Source: a virus. From it: a stretch of DNA of 21,374 bases. Both the position numbers and the translations under genes were made by a program. The stretch covers positions 1 to 21,374 of the IMG/VR virus record IMGVR_UViG_3300028364_000170. One strand, 5' to 3'. The notes beneath the pieces were generated by a model that was not told the DNA's origin, did not search any database, and was given only the letters and a program-made list of their open reading frames with translations. This document shows positions 1 through 7,847 of the stretch, in pieces; the first letter of the stretch is position 1; every line of letters starts with the position of its first letter.

Positions 1-19
1 GACATCGAATCATTCCTTA
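1..19 (-). promoter_or_regulatory. Ribosome binding site and probable start of the next gene
   Basis: After the J-like stop codon (TAA at 19-17) the minus strand reads TAAGGAATGATTCGATGTC. An AAGGA box stands 8 bases before an ATG at position 5, which would open the next gene of the tail operon beyond the left edge. The ATG at 13 is too close to the box to use it well. Only five bases of that gene are in the window. Confidence 0.4.
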
Positions 20-3000
20 CGCGACGGGATTGGCCGCAAATGCCAGACGCTCAAGCGCAATTAGCACCTCACCCTCTGCCTGCGGGATGTCATCGCGCAA
101 CATGCCCACAAACTCAAGGGTAAAGAATCGCCCGGTTACTATGATGTCCGTCTGGAGTAAATCAGTAACATCCAACCGGGTGGCGGAAGAGATCGAACCT
201 TCGGAGGATTCAGTTCCCGCCGTGCCGCTGTCACCGTAAACGAGGAACACGCGCCAGTCGAAGTATATGCGATTTAAGGCCCCCTCTGTGCCGTACTGAG
301 GGTGTGCCCATGATGTGTCATCAGGTGCCCGCCTGAGCCAAGGGAATGGCCGTGCATCGACGCTGATAAAGTGCGATCCCGAAACCTGATCGACAGGAGA
401 GGCATCTTCCACCGGCAATCGGTAAACGAACGTTGTGCGCGGGTCCGATTGAAGCAGTCCCCTGTTGGACGTGCCGGAATAATAACGGATCATGGACCCA
501 TTACGCAGGCCGACGGAAACGAACTCATTTTGGAACACCGCGGGAACGTCCGAGTACCCCGAAGGCACAACACGCTCGGTTGGAAGGCGCGTGTCTCCGG
601 TAGAGTAGTAGCGCACGGGGAGCCCGTCGGCGTTCGTCTTTTCGATGTAAGCCTTCACACCAATTCCGAGCACACGGTCATTCCCGCGAATCTCAACGAA
701 CGTATCCGTTGTGTCGGCAATCTGTTTACCGTGCTGCCAGATGTTAAGGTAAACGATATAGCCATCAGCTCCTGCGGATGCGCCCCATTCAAAAGTTGCT
801 TCCGTACCCGTAAACCCGGAGAGCGTCAAGCCCGTCGGGGCAGGCGGAACCTCTGCAATGATTCCGTTTTCATCATCGCGCATTACGGTATAAGACACGC
901 GTGCCCCAGCGCTCAGGCTGTCCGCCGTGTTGGCCGCCCCGCGCGTCGATACGGCAACAATGCCGAACTCTACAAGATCGCCAAACGCACCGGAAAAGCG
1001 CACCGTCGCAATCAGTCCGGTAACCGTAGCCAGCAAGGCAAACGCCGTGTTGCCGGTAACGCTGCGTGCATAAACCCGGTAAGTGTGCGCATTCGCCGCA
1101 GCGTCCCATGAAAGGTCAAACTCGGAAACCCCGCGGTCAACAGATACACGCTCAACCACAACAGCCGCGCCGGTAACATCAACAGGTTGAGGCGTCGGCG
1201 TCGGGGTAATCACTCCGTTGGCATCCGGTCCAGTGTCGTCATTGTAAACGAGAGTCCCGGGGTAAAGCTCGCCTTGCAATCGCTTCTGCATACCGCCGAT
1301 GTTCGTGATCGAAGTGATCATAAACTGCTCTTTAGTACGCCCAAACTCGCGAATGATGAACAGGCGGCCAACAGGAGAACCGCCGGGAAAGCTGGGCACG
1401 GTTGAAGTCGTAAGCGTCCGCAGACTGGTTGCGCCCGGGCTTGTGAACTCAGTCATTGACACAGTGCCGTCGTCTATACGCTCGGTGTACTCGTAAGCCC
1501 TGTTGGCATCGAATGAAATTGACTGATCGAGAACGCGGGTTGTCCCTGTGCCTGACACGATCCGCCCGGAGAACACGCGGTTTGCACGGCGGCTTGTCGT
1601 CACAATGTCCCCGGGCCGTATAGCCAGAGCATCAAGGCCCGTGTCCATCGTGCAGAAGTTACCGACCATCGTTGCCTTGCGGAGAGCAAAGAACGCAGCA
1701 CGCAAGGCTTCAGTGCGCCGGGTGCATCCGAGCCTGTTGATTTCCAGCACTTCTGCGCCGTCACTAAAGGACGGTTCGTCAAGCCTTGCAAACAAACGCT
1801 TTTGCTCGTAAGTGACTTCATCCTGATAGCTTAGAGTGATCTGGTTTGGTCTGGTTGACAGGGCCGAATAAGTAACGGAAGGCCCGCTGCCGGTCGTGTT
1901 CCCCTTGCTCATTTCCAGCGACTGATTGGACCCTCGGGCCTCTTCGATAATATACTCTAGTTGATTTCCGTAGCGCACAATGATCAAGCGGGCGTTGCGG
2001 GCCAGCTCAACCACAAGCTCCCAACCGCTTCGGCGTGAGTCAATAACTACATCGCAGCGGAACCGGCGCTCCATCGTAGCGCTTCCGGTAACTTCGGGAA
2101 CGTCCTCTTCACACCAGTCGGCGGCGTCGCTCAGGCTCAGCTTGTCAATCGTATCAAATGGCGTGCGGCGGCCCATGCCATATTCCGTGTTGGCCATAAG
2201 GTCAGCAGTGATCAAAGCATGATTTGTGCTGAATGAGTAAACGGAAATAACGCCACCGCTTGTATACGCGCCAGAACCTCTTGAGCCAACGAGTTCAAGA
2301 GTGTTTGCTGTTACCGCGCCGACTTCCCATTCCTCATTTGCTGCCGTGTTTCCGCCAACGTTCATAACCCGGATAATATTGCCGGGCGAAATCGTGTGAG
2401 CGTTAGACGTTAGGACGATAGGCGTGGCATTGGTGGCCCCTGTGATGGCCACAGTGGACTCGCGGGGATCGTAAACAGGTTTGCCCGCAATCAGCGTCCG
2501 GACCGTAGGAACGCTCTGCAATTGCTCCGATGCCTGCGCGTCGATATATAGACAGGCAACGCCACGATAAGCAGGACCGTATGAGTCGGATTCATAAACC
2601 TGCGAAACCTCGCAATCGTAAACGCGCCGGACCTCATTTTCGTCAGAGTTTAGGTTCCCGCTTCCTCCTACAACGGTGCGCTCAACCTCCAGGCGGTATT
2701 TGCCCAAGGCGAGCCCGCTGATGTTCAGTGAGTAAAACATGTTTTCCCGTTTGCGGGAGACGATCCGGAAGTCCCGCGAAGTTACAAGGCTTCCCCCTAG
2801 TGTGTAAACGCGGGCCTGCACGGTGATTGAGAACGAAGCGATACTTCCGTCTTTCGAGTTGAGCGAGGAAAGCCCACGCGGGAAGGACAAGAGCACTTCA
2901 AGTTCGTCAACTTCGCGCCGGGTTTCGTGCTTGAAAATGATCCCTCGGTTGAGCCGCTGGGTATACTCATACCCTACATATGGCCGCTCGAATCCGGCGG

Positions 3001-3700
3001 GGATTGTCTGGTTGGCTTTACCCATGCGCACAGATACAAGGACATTCTTAAGGTTTCGCGCTTCTACTTCCCCGAAGAACATACCCGGTGGAATGGCCGA
3101 ACCCGTAAGATTGTCAACGTCTGTTGTGATCTCGTCAGGCCCAGGACAAATGGCTGTGATGGGTCCGTGGGCAAGTCCAATCACCATCCGGTAAGTGAGT
3201 GAACCGCCGCCGCTTTGCGCCCGTGCGTGAGTAAGCAGGACCGCACCGCCGGTCTGCACGATGCCATAACAGATGGGAACGATTGATCCGTTTTCCGTTG
3301 AGCTAGTGGGCCGCTCGCTACCGTAGGCCGGAGATGCTCCTGTGGTCCCGCCTATCGTTGGCAACTCCGGCAGGAGAAAGCCCGTAAGCGTATCCATCAC
3401 GAATGCACGGACTTGCGAGCCGATTGCAAACTCTAAGGCAATCGCAAAGAAGTTGCCCGTTAGGATGGAGCCAATCTGGAAAAAGCTGTCGTCCTGATGG
3501 GTGTAAACAAAAGTCACGTCCGCCGTGTCGCGTGGAGTAACGTTTGCAAAGTCTTGAGGAAGGACTTTTTCACCATCGTACCAGCAACCAAGAGCGCCGG
3601 GCTGTGCCATGTCAGCAAGGGTCTTCCCCGCAAGAGTCCAGTGGTCCGCTTCAATTGGCATCTGGTTGATGGTGTTTTGCCAGTGTCTGACCCTAATCAC
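17..3700 (-). CDS. Central tail-tip/fibre protein (lambda gpJ-like), GTG start
   Basis: A 1,227-residue protein that should form the central tip and contact the host receptor. Residues ~70-110 hold a hydrophobic segment (FFQIGSILTGNFFAIALEFAIGS split by a Gln), then GASPAYGSERPTSSTENGSIVPICYG at 121-146 (outline), matching the 'sP.Y......N....g.piP..YG' start of gpI/J-type proteins. RMGKANQTIPAGFERP at 225-240 and VYDPR at 409-413, later NHALITADLMANTEYGMG at 493-510, match the conserved J core. An extra beta module lies between these at 418-488. Two fibronectin type III domains follow at about 843-945 and 948-1040; the C-terminal ~190 residues are unlike these and may bind the receptor. The GTG start has an AGGGGG box 5 bases upstream and overlaps the previous stop. 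Confidence 0.88.
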   Translation of the reverse strand: MIRVRHWQNTINQMPIEADHWTLAGKTLADMAQPGALGCWYDGEKVLPQDFANVTPRDTADVTFVYTHQDDSFFQIGSILTGNFFAIALEFAIGSQVRAFVMDTLTGFLLPELPTIGGTTGASPAYGSERPTSSTENGSIVPICYGIVQTGGAVLLTHARAQSGGGSLTYRMVIGLAHGPITAICPGPDEITTDVDNLTGSAIPPGMFFGEVEARNLKNVLVSVRMGKANQTIPAGFERPYVGYEYTQRLNRGIIFKHETRREVDELEVLLSFPRGLSSLNSKDGSIASFSITVQARVYTLGGSLVTSRDFRIVSRKRENMFYSLNISGLALGKYRLEVERTVVGGSGNLNSDENEVRRVYDCEVSQVYESDSYGPAYRGVACLYIDAQASEQLQSVPTVRTLIAGKPVYDPRESTVAITGATNATPIVLTSNAHTISPGNIIRVMNVGGNTAANEEWEVGAVTANTLELVGSRGSGAYTSGGVISVYSFSTNHALITADLMANTEYGMGRRTPFDTIDKLSLSDAADWCEEDVPEVTGSATMERRFRCDVVIDSRRSGWELVVELARNARLIIVRYGNQLEYIIEEARGSNQSLEMSKGNTTGSGPSVTYSALSTRPNQITLSYQDEVTYEQKRLFARLDEPSFSDGAEVLEINRLGCTRRTEALRAAFFALRKATMVGNFCTMDTGLDALAIRPGDIVTTSRRANRVFSGRIVSGTGTTRVLDQSISFDANRAYEYTERIDDGTVSMTEFTSPGATSLRTLTTSTVPSFPGGSPVGRLFIIREFGRTKEQFMITSITNIGGMQKRLQGELYPGTLVYNDDTGPDANGVITPTPTPQPVDVTGAAVVVERVSVDRGVSEFDLSWDAAANAHTYRVYARSVTGNTAFALLATVTGLIATVRFSGAFGDLVEFGIVAVSTRGAANTADSLSAGARVSYTVMRDDENGIIAEVPPAPTGLTLSGFTGTEATFEWGASAGADGYIVYLNIWQHGKQIADTTDTFVEIRGNDRVLGIGVKAYIEKTNADGLPVRYYSTGDTRLPTERVVPSGYSDVPAVFQNEFVSVGLRNGSMIRYYSGTSNRGLLQSDPRTTFVYRLPVEDASPVDQVSGSHFISVDARPFPWLRRAPDDTSWAHPQYGTEGALNRIYFDWRVFLVYGDSGTAGTESSEGSISSATRLDVTDLLQTDIIVTGRFFTLEFVGMLRDDIPQAEGEVLIALERLAFAANPVA

Positions 3701-4101
3701 AAAAGCCCCCTGTGCCGGTAAAGTCCCCTAATTGTAACGCTACGGATCGGGCTCCAGATGATCCCACACCTGCTGGATGCGTGCAGGATACCGCGGCCCG
3801 TGCCGTTGTAGATGTAAACGCCGACGTGCATTCCCTCGCCATGCTGACCGTCCATAACTCCAATATCGCCAATGTTCGGAGTGTTTACGGACCTGAAAAA
3901 AGAATGGAGGGCGAGGCCAGCGTCGCCCGGCTTAACGTCGCCCGGCCACGGGAAAGGCTCTGCAATGCCCATGTGCTCCCGTAAAAACTTGCGCACAAGA
4001 CCAAGGCAATTCACTTCGTCGCCTGAGCCAGAGCCAAAATCTGCATAGCGCAAGCCCTGCGTGTACTGGTTGATTATCCTGATGCAGGCGGCCTTGTCCA
4101 T
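3697..4101 (-). CDS. Tail-tip NlpC/P60 peptidase (lambda gpK-like)
   Basis: A 134-residue protein with the catalytic layout of NlpC/P60 cysteine peptidases: Cys32 in DEVNCLGLVRKFL, His92 in GMHVGVYI and His107 in GILHASSRCG. These enzymes cut peptidoglycan stem peptides. In phage tails they help the tip cross the cell wall or process tip proteins. The family often reads 'D C x G', and here the residue before Cys32 is Asn. It contains only this domain, while lambda gpK also has an N-terminal JAB-type metalloprotease domain, absent here. The ATG lies within the previous stop, and the stop lies within the next GTG start (GTGA), so this is a tightly coupled tail-tip operon. Confidence 0.85.
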   Translation of the reverse strand: MDKAACIRIINQYTQGLRYADFGSGSGDEVNCLGLVRKFLREHMGIAEPFPWPGDVKPGDAGLALHSFFRSVNTPNIGDIGVMDGQHGEGMHVGVYIYNGTGRGILHASSRCGIIWSPIRSVTIRGLYRHRGLL

Positions 4102-4925
4102 TATGGTGCCCTCTGGATTCCCGGCGCGCCACGGTAATTTAGGATGTTGTCATGCGCTACGCAACCATTGGGGCCAAAGCGGGTAAGGTCGCAGATCGGA
4201 AGGTCAACAAACGCAGTCCCGCCCGTACCCGCCCCGTCGGCTGTTGTGCCGGTCAAAGTGAACGCCGTTGCACTTGTGACGATCAAGGTATGTGAACCAG
4301 CACCGATGCCATCAGTTACGCCAGCGATGAGCACCGTTGCGCCTGTGATAAACCCGTGGGGCTCTGTGGTTACAATAGCGATTGGCGTTGTGTTGGAAGC
4401 CGTCGCAATCGTGGCAGTCTGCCCATAGTATCGGCAACGCTTACCGCGGTAAAGGTTTTGGCAAGGGCCTTCACGTTCAAATCGGATCGAAGGAATCATC
4501 AGGTTAAAGAGCGGAGTTGCGCCAAGGGTGAAACTGGCGCTCTGGTCGGTAATCGTTGACCCTGTTATGATTAAGTCCCGGCGCTTCCATGCTGAGGGCG
4601 TGCCGGTCAGATGCGAAAAGCCCTCGAAAACAACCACGCTCCGGTCAGTAAGCCCTTCGTTTTGCGCAAGGAAACCATCGAAGGCTCCCGTACTGTTATC
4701 AATCACAATCTGTATTTCGCCGGGGTTACCGTTGGCGTCTTGCTCGTCACCCGGGATGCTCAGCGGGAACGGAAGGTAGGAGTTGCCGTCGAATGTTACC
4801 GGTTCGTTATTGGCTGTGAGGTAAACGGTTTGGGACTGATTCAGTTTGACCTGCAAAAGGACAATCAGCGCGCCTTGTGGCTCAAGCCGGATTGCGTTTG
4901 TTTTCACTGCGTCCGGTATTGGCAT
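4101..4925 (-). CDS. Tail-tip protein, lambda gpL-like, with inserted beta module
   Basis: A 274-residue protein resembling lambda gpL, which sits in the tail tip and in lambda binds an iron-sulphur cluster through four cysteines. Here Cys155 and Cys164 (GPCQNLYRGKRCRYYG) and Cys245 and Cys255 (ICDLTRFGPNGCVAHDN) match that motif, including the 'C......GC' close and the following RGAPGI where gpL reads 'F.GfP'. Between the second and third cysteine lies an extra domain at about residues 171-240 (TPIAIVTTEPHGFITG and onward), so the four ligands are split into two pairs. The N-terminal region (about 20-140) is beta-rich. The stop overlaps the peptidase ATG (TAATG). Cluster binding is inferred from lambda and not shown here. 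Confidence 0.72.
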   Translation of the reverse strand: MPIPDAVKTNAIRLEPQGALIVLLQVKLNQSQTVYLTANNEPVTFDGNSYLPFPLSIPGDEQDANGNPGEIQIVIDNSTGAFDGFLAQNEGLTDRSVVVFEGFSHLTGTPSAWKRRDLIITGSTITDQSASFTLGATPLFNLMIPSIRFEREGPCQNLYRGKRCRYYGQTATIATASNTTPIAIVTTEPHGFITGATVLIAGVTDGIGAGSHTLIVTSATAFTLTGTTADGAGTGGTAFVDLPICDLTRFGPNGCVAHDNILNYRGAPGIQRAP

Positions 4926-5776
4926 CAGAGCACCTCTTGAATGTCACAGGTTATGCGGCGGGCTAATACCCCAAAGCGGGCAATCCGCATACTGCCGGGA
5001 GTTACGCGCCACTGGAAAGGTGCTGCATACCCGTTCGGATGCCAACGGAAATTAGTAGCCACTCGCGCTTGTAGGAACGTTTTCAGCGTGGCCGCGTCTG
5101 TGAGGTTGAGCGTCCATGAAAGGCTTGTAGACCTGCGGATCGCTGTTGCCGTCCTCACAACCTGCTGATAACCGCTGTAAAAGTCTGTGGTCTCTGTGTA
5201 CCCATTGAAGCCGATTGCATAGCCGAACTCAGGTTCAATGGGTAGGTCTGTTGTGCTTGTAGTCCCTTCATTATCAACGGTCTGCGTTTCCGTTCCGTGG
5301 CTCCACGTTAGCAAGTCAACGTTCCCGGCGGCGCTAATGATCGTGCGGGAAAAGCCTACGAGAACAGACACATGCGCGGAAGCCTCAACTGGGAAATTGC
5401 GCAGGTTGGCAAGGTCGGTGCCAGCTATTCCAAACGTGTTAACAAGTGAGATCAAATCAGCAGCGGGCGTCAAATCGCTTGCGACGTTTTGGAATCCTGC
5501 GGGGGTTGGAAGAACGAAATACTTACGCCCGGAGCCTGCCCAGTCGGAAAAGCTCAGCAAATATCTGGCTCTGAAGCCGCGGACTTCGGTTTGCGTTGGC
5601 GTCACCATACATACAGGCCCCCACGCTCCTGTTGCGATCTGCGGCGTCCTGATGGCTCCTGTGACGACGCCAGTACCTGCCAGAGTACCTACGCCCCCGG
5701 TGATGGTAGCCGAGCCAAGGAGTGAGTATCCGGTTGCAGATGCAAAGTTGGTGGTGGTGTCATTTGTAAGCGGCAT
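4925..5776 (-). CDS. Minor tail protein at the tail tip (lambda gpM-like C-terminus)
   Basis: A 283-residue protein starting directly after the tape measure stop. The first ~200 residues are beta-rich and unlike anything I recognise, with Thr/Gly-rich and aromatic segments. The last ~70 residues (STSLSWTLNLTDAATLKTFLQ, then FRWHPNGYAAPFQWRV and ITCDIQEV) match the 'WT......L..Fl....g...F.W........f.c.....' pattern of the gpM/minor-tail family that links the tube to the tip. The stop overlaps the start region of the next gene. The extra N-terminal domain probably makes it a distal-tail-like hub. The order tape measure, M, L, K, J is that of lambda-type tails. Confidence 0.68.
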   Translation of the reverse strand: MPLTNDTTTNFASATGYSLLGSATITGGVGTLAGTGVVTGAIRTPQIATGAWGPVCMVTPTQTEVRGFRARYLLSFSDWAGSGRKYFVLPTPAGFQNVASDLTPAADLISLVNTFGIAGTDLANLRNFPVEASAHVSVLVGFSRTIISAAGNVDLLTWSHGTETQTVDNEGTTSTTDLPIEPEFGYAIGFNGYTETTDFYSGYQQVVRTATAIRRSTSLSWTLNLTDAATLKTFLQARVATNFRWHPNGYAAPFQWRVTPGSMRIARFGVLARRITCDIQEVL

Positions 5777-7843
5777 TTATCGCATCCTTGGGGTTGACTG
5801 GATAGCGCGCACCGCATCTTTCACCTGCGGGCTGTTGAACTTGCGGGCGAAGGAATCCGCGTCTGTCGCTTCAATGTAATAATAAGTATCCCCGCCCTTG
5901 CTGGCGCTTTGTGCGATCTGGTTTGAGCCGAAGGATGTCATCTTTGCAGGAGCGGCGCCAGCGGCCCCGCCACCGGCGAACATGCTCCCAAAGCCAGCGC
6001 CCGCTCCTGTTGCGCCGCCAACCGCAGTGGCCGCCCCGCCGGTTGCAATGCCAATGCCCGGCAACAGAACGTTTAGCAGCAACGCCAGCAGCACGATCGT
6101 CATAAGCTGCGCGGCAAGACCGGTCAGAGATTTGGTCATGGCGCTGATGAACTGCTTGAATGCGTCCTTGGCGCTTGTGCCAGTAATGATCGACTCAAAA
6201 AAGGCGTCGCTGGCGCTGGTCATTGATCCAAAAACGCTTGCAACGGCGCTCTGAGTTGACCCGGCAACGTCGTTGATCTGCTTCTTGATCTCAGTCCAAG
6301 CGCCAACAAACCCTTGGCCCACTTGCTCCATGGTGTTTCTAAGGGCGCGGAGCATCTTGTCCAGCTCGGAAATCTGAGCAGGTAAGGGCTGCACTACTGC
6401 AACGGTTTCCTCCATCTGAAACCGGAGCCGGTCAATATGCCCGTCAGCGCCTGCAATCTCTTGGAGCAATGCGCCAAACTCGGCAAAGGGGTTTTGCATA
6501 CCGCCAAGGCTGTTGGAAAACGAGCCTGATGCACCAGCGAACTGCGCGGCGGCTTGATCGAAAGTAGCGCCGCCCTCACCAATCAGCATTGCAGCATCTC
6601 GCGAAACCTGTGCGGATTCGTGAAGGCGCATTGACGCTGCTTGCATTTGGTGTTCCATGCCCGGAATACCCAATGAGCTTAGAACCCGATTCATACCGCT
6701 CAGCGGGTTTCCCAAGTTTTCCGCAACTGACTCCTGACTTTTGCTCATGGTGTCGCGAAGGGTGAACTCGATTGAGCGCAAGGCACTGAGGACCGCGGCT
6801 TCAATCGCTGTACCGACGGCCTGCGCAAACGATAGCATGAGCACGCCAAGCGCGCCGAAGAACCCGCCCGCGGCGGATAGCAGCTTGGTGAAGATTCCAA
6901 GGAACGATTCAAGCAATCGCTTGCGTACTTCTTCGCCGGATTGCTCTGCTGTGCCCAAGAAAGTGTTGACCACAAACCGCGTAATCACTCCCAGCTTGTC
7001 CAGTATGTAATCAAGAGCACCGTCGATCATTTGAGTGATCATCGGGGTAAACTCGGCAAGGCCCGCGGCGGCCACGTTGAAGATGTCCGCAAACCGGTCG
7101 AACTGCTCGCCCGCAATAATACGCTGGATGTTACGAATCGTGCCAGTGAGCCGGGCAAGAGCATCGTTGAACCGCTCAGCAGCGGCGGCGGGGCCGGACA
7201 AGATCTTCATGCCGAAGCGTTCCGCGTCCGCTTGTAAGGCTTTGATGCCTGCGCTACCCAAGGAGAGCAGACCGACAAGCTGAGGCCCAGCACCTTCGCC
7301 GAAGAACTTGGCCGCGGCGGCTGCTCTGTCCTGAGCGTCCGTGAGTCCAGCAACTGCATCAGCGGCTGCATACACAGACGGTTCAAGACCTTGGCGGAAA
7401 TCAACGCCAAGCCTGCGGAACTGAGAAGACATTTCCTTATTGCCGTCTCGGGCCATAGACATACGCTTGTTTAGCTCGATAAAGCCCGCGTCAAGCTGCG
7501 CAATGTCAACGCCTGCAAACCCTGCGGCTGCTGAGAGAGTAGAAAGAAACTCTGTGGATGCTCCTAGTCTGGCCGCGCTCTTGGCTGTATTGTCCATTTC
7601 ATCGGCCAAGCGCGTGAATGATGTTGCCACAGCGCGGAGGGCAAGGAAGGCGGCTAGCGTGACGATCAGGGCCCTGAATGACGTGGCAAGACGTGCAACA
7701 GCGCGGCCCAAAGTCACAAGCCTGCTGCCAAGACTGCGCGCCGCGTTTGTGATTCGGGTGAACCCAGCGGCCATGCCCTGAGCCGCACGTTGCGCCGCTG
7801 CTGTCACCAGCCGAATGTCTATTTGGAAAGTAGCCGCTGCCAT
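5777..7843 (-). CDS. Tape measure protein
   Basis: A 688-residue protein that runs through the tail tube and sets its length; at about 0.15 nm per residue this predicts a tail near 100 nm. The N-terminal ~80 residues are basic, Ala-rich and helical with a hydrophobic stretch (ALIVTLAAFLALRAVATSF at about 58-76). The middle is helical, with further hydrophobic segments at about 320-350 (AAGGFFGALGVLMLSFAQAVG) and 576-598 (LMTIVLLALLLNVLLPGIGIA), then a Gly/Ala-rich zone near 600-640. Such segments can insert in the host membrane during DNA entry. No lytic domain is visible. The ribosome binding site (GAGGTGA) includes the stop codon of the chaperone long form, so the two are probably coupled. 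Confidence 0.9.
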   Translation of the reverse strand: MAAATFQIDIRLVTAAAQRAAQGMAAGFTRITNAARSLGSRLVTLGRAVARLATSFRALIVTLAAFLALRAVATSFTRLADEMDNTAKSAARLGASTEFLSTLSAAAGFAGVDIAQLDAGFIELNKRMSMARDGNKEMSSQFRRLGVDFRQGLEPSVYAAADAVAGLTDAQDRAAAAAKFFGEGAGPQLVGLLSLGSAGIKALQADAERFGMKILSGPAAAAERFNDALARLTGTIRNIQRIIAGEQFDRFADIFNVAAAGLAEFTPMITQMIDGALDYILDKLGVITRFVVNTFLGTAEQSGEEVRKRLLESFLGIFTKLLSAAGGFFGALGVLMLSFAQAVGTAIEAAVLSALRSIEFTLRDTMSKSQESVAENLGNPLSGMNRVLSSLGIPGMEHQMQAASMRLHESAQVSRDAAMLIGEGGATFDQAAAQFAGASGSFSNSLGGMQNPFAEFGALLQEIAGADGHIDRLRFQMEETVAVVQPLPAQISELDKMLRALRNTMEQVGQGFVGAWTEIKKQINDVAGSTQSAVASVFGSMTSASDAFFESIITGTSAKDAFKQFISAMTKSLTGLAAQLMTIVLLALLLNVLLPGIGIATGGAATAVGGATGAGAGFGSMFAGGGAAGAAPAKMTSFGSNQIAQSASKGGDTYYYIEATDADSFARKFNSPQVKDAVRAIQSTPRMR

Positions 7844-7847
7844 GCTA

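Noticed and set aside
371-1111. A 246-residue open frame on the plus strand
   Set aside because: It lies wholly antisense to the fibronectin domains and C-terminus of the J-like protein, is Arg-rich in the way shadow frames are, has no motif and no operon partner.
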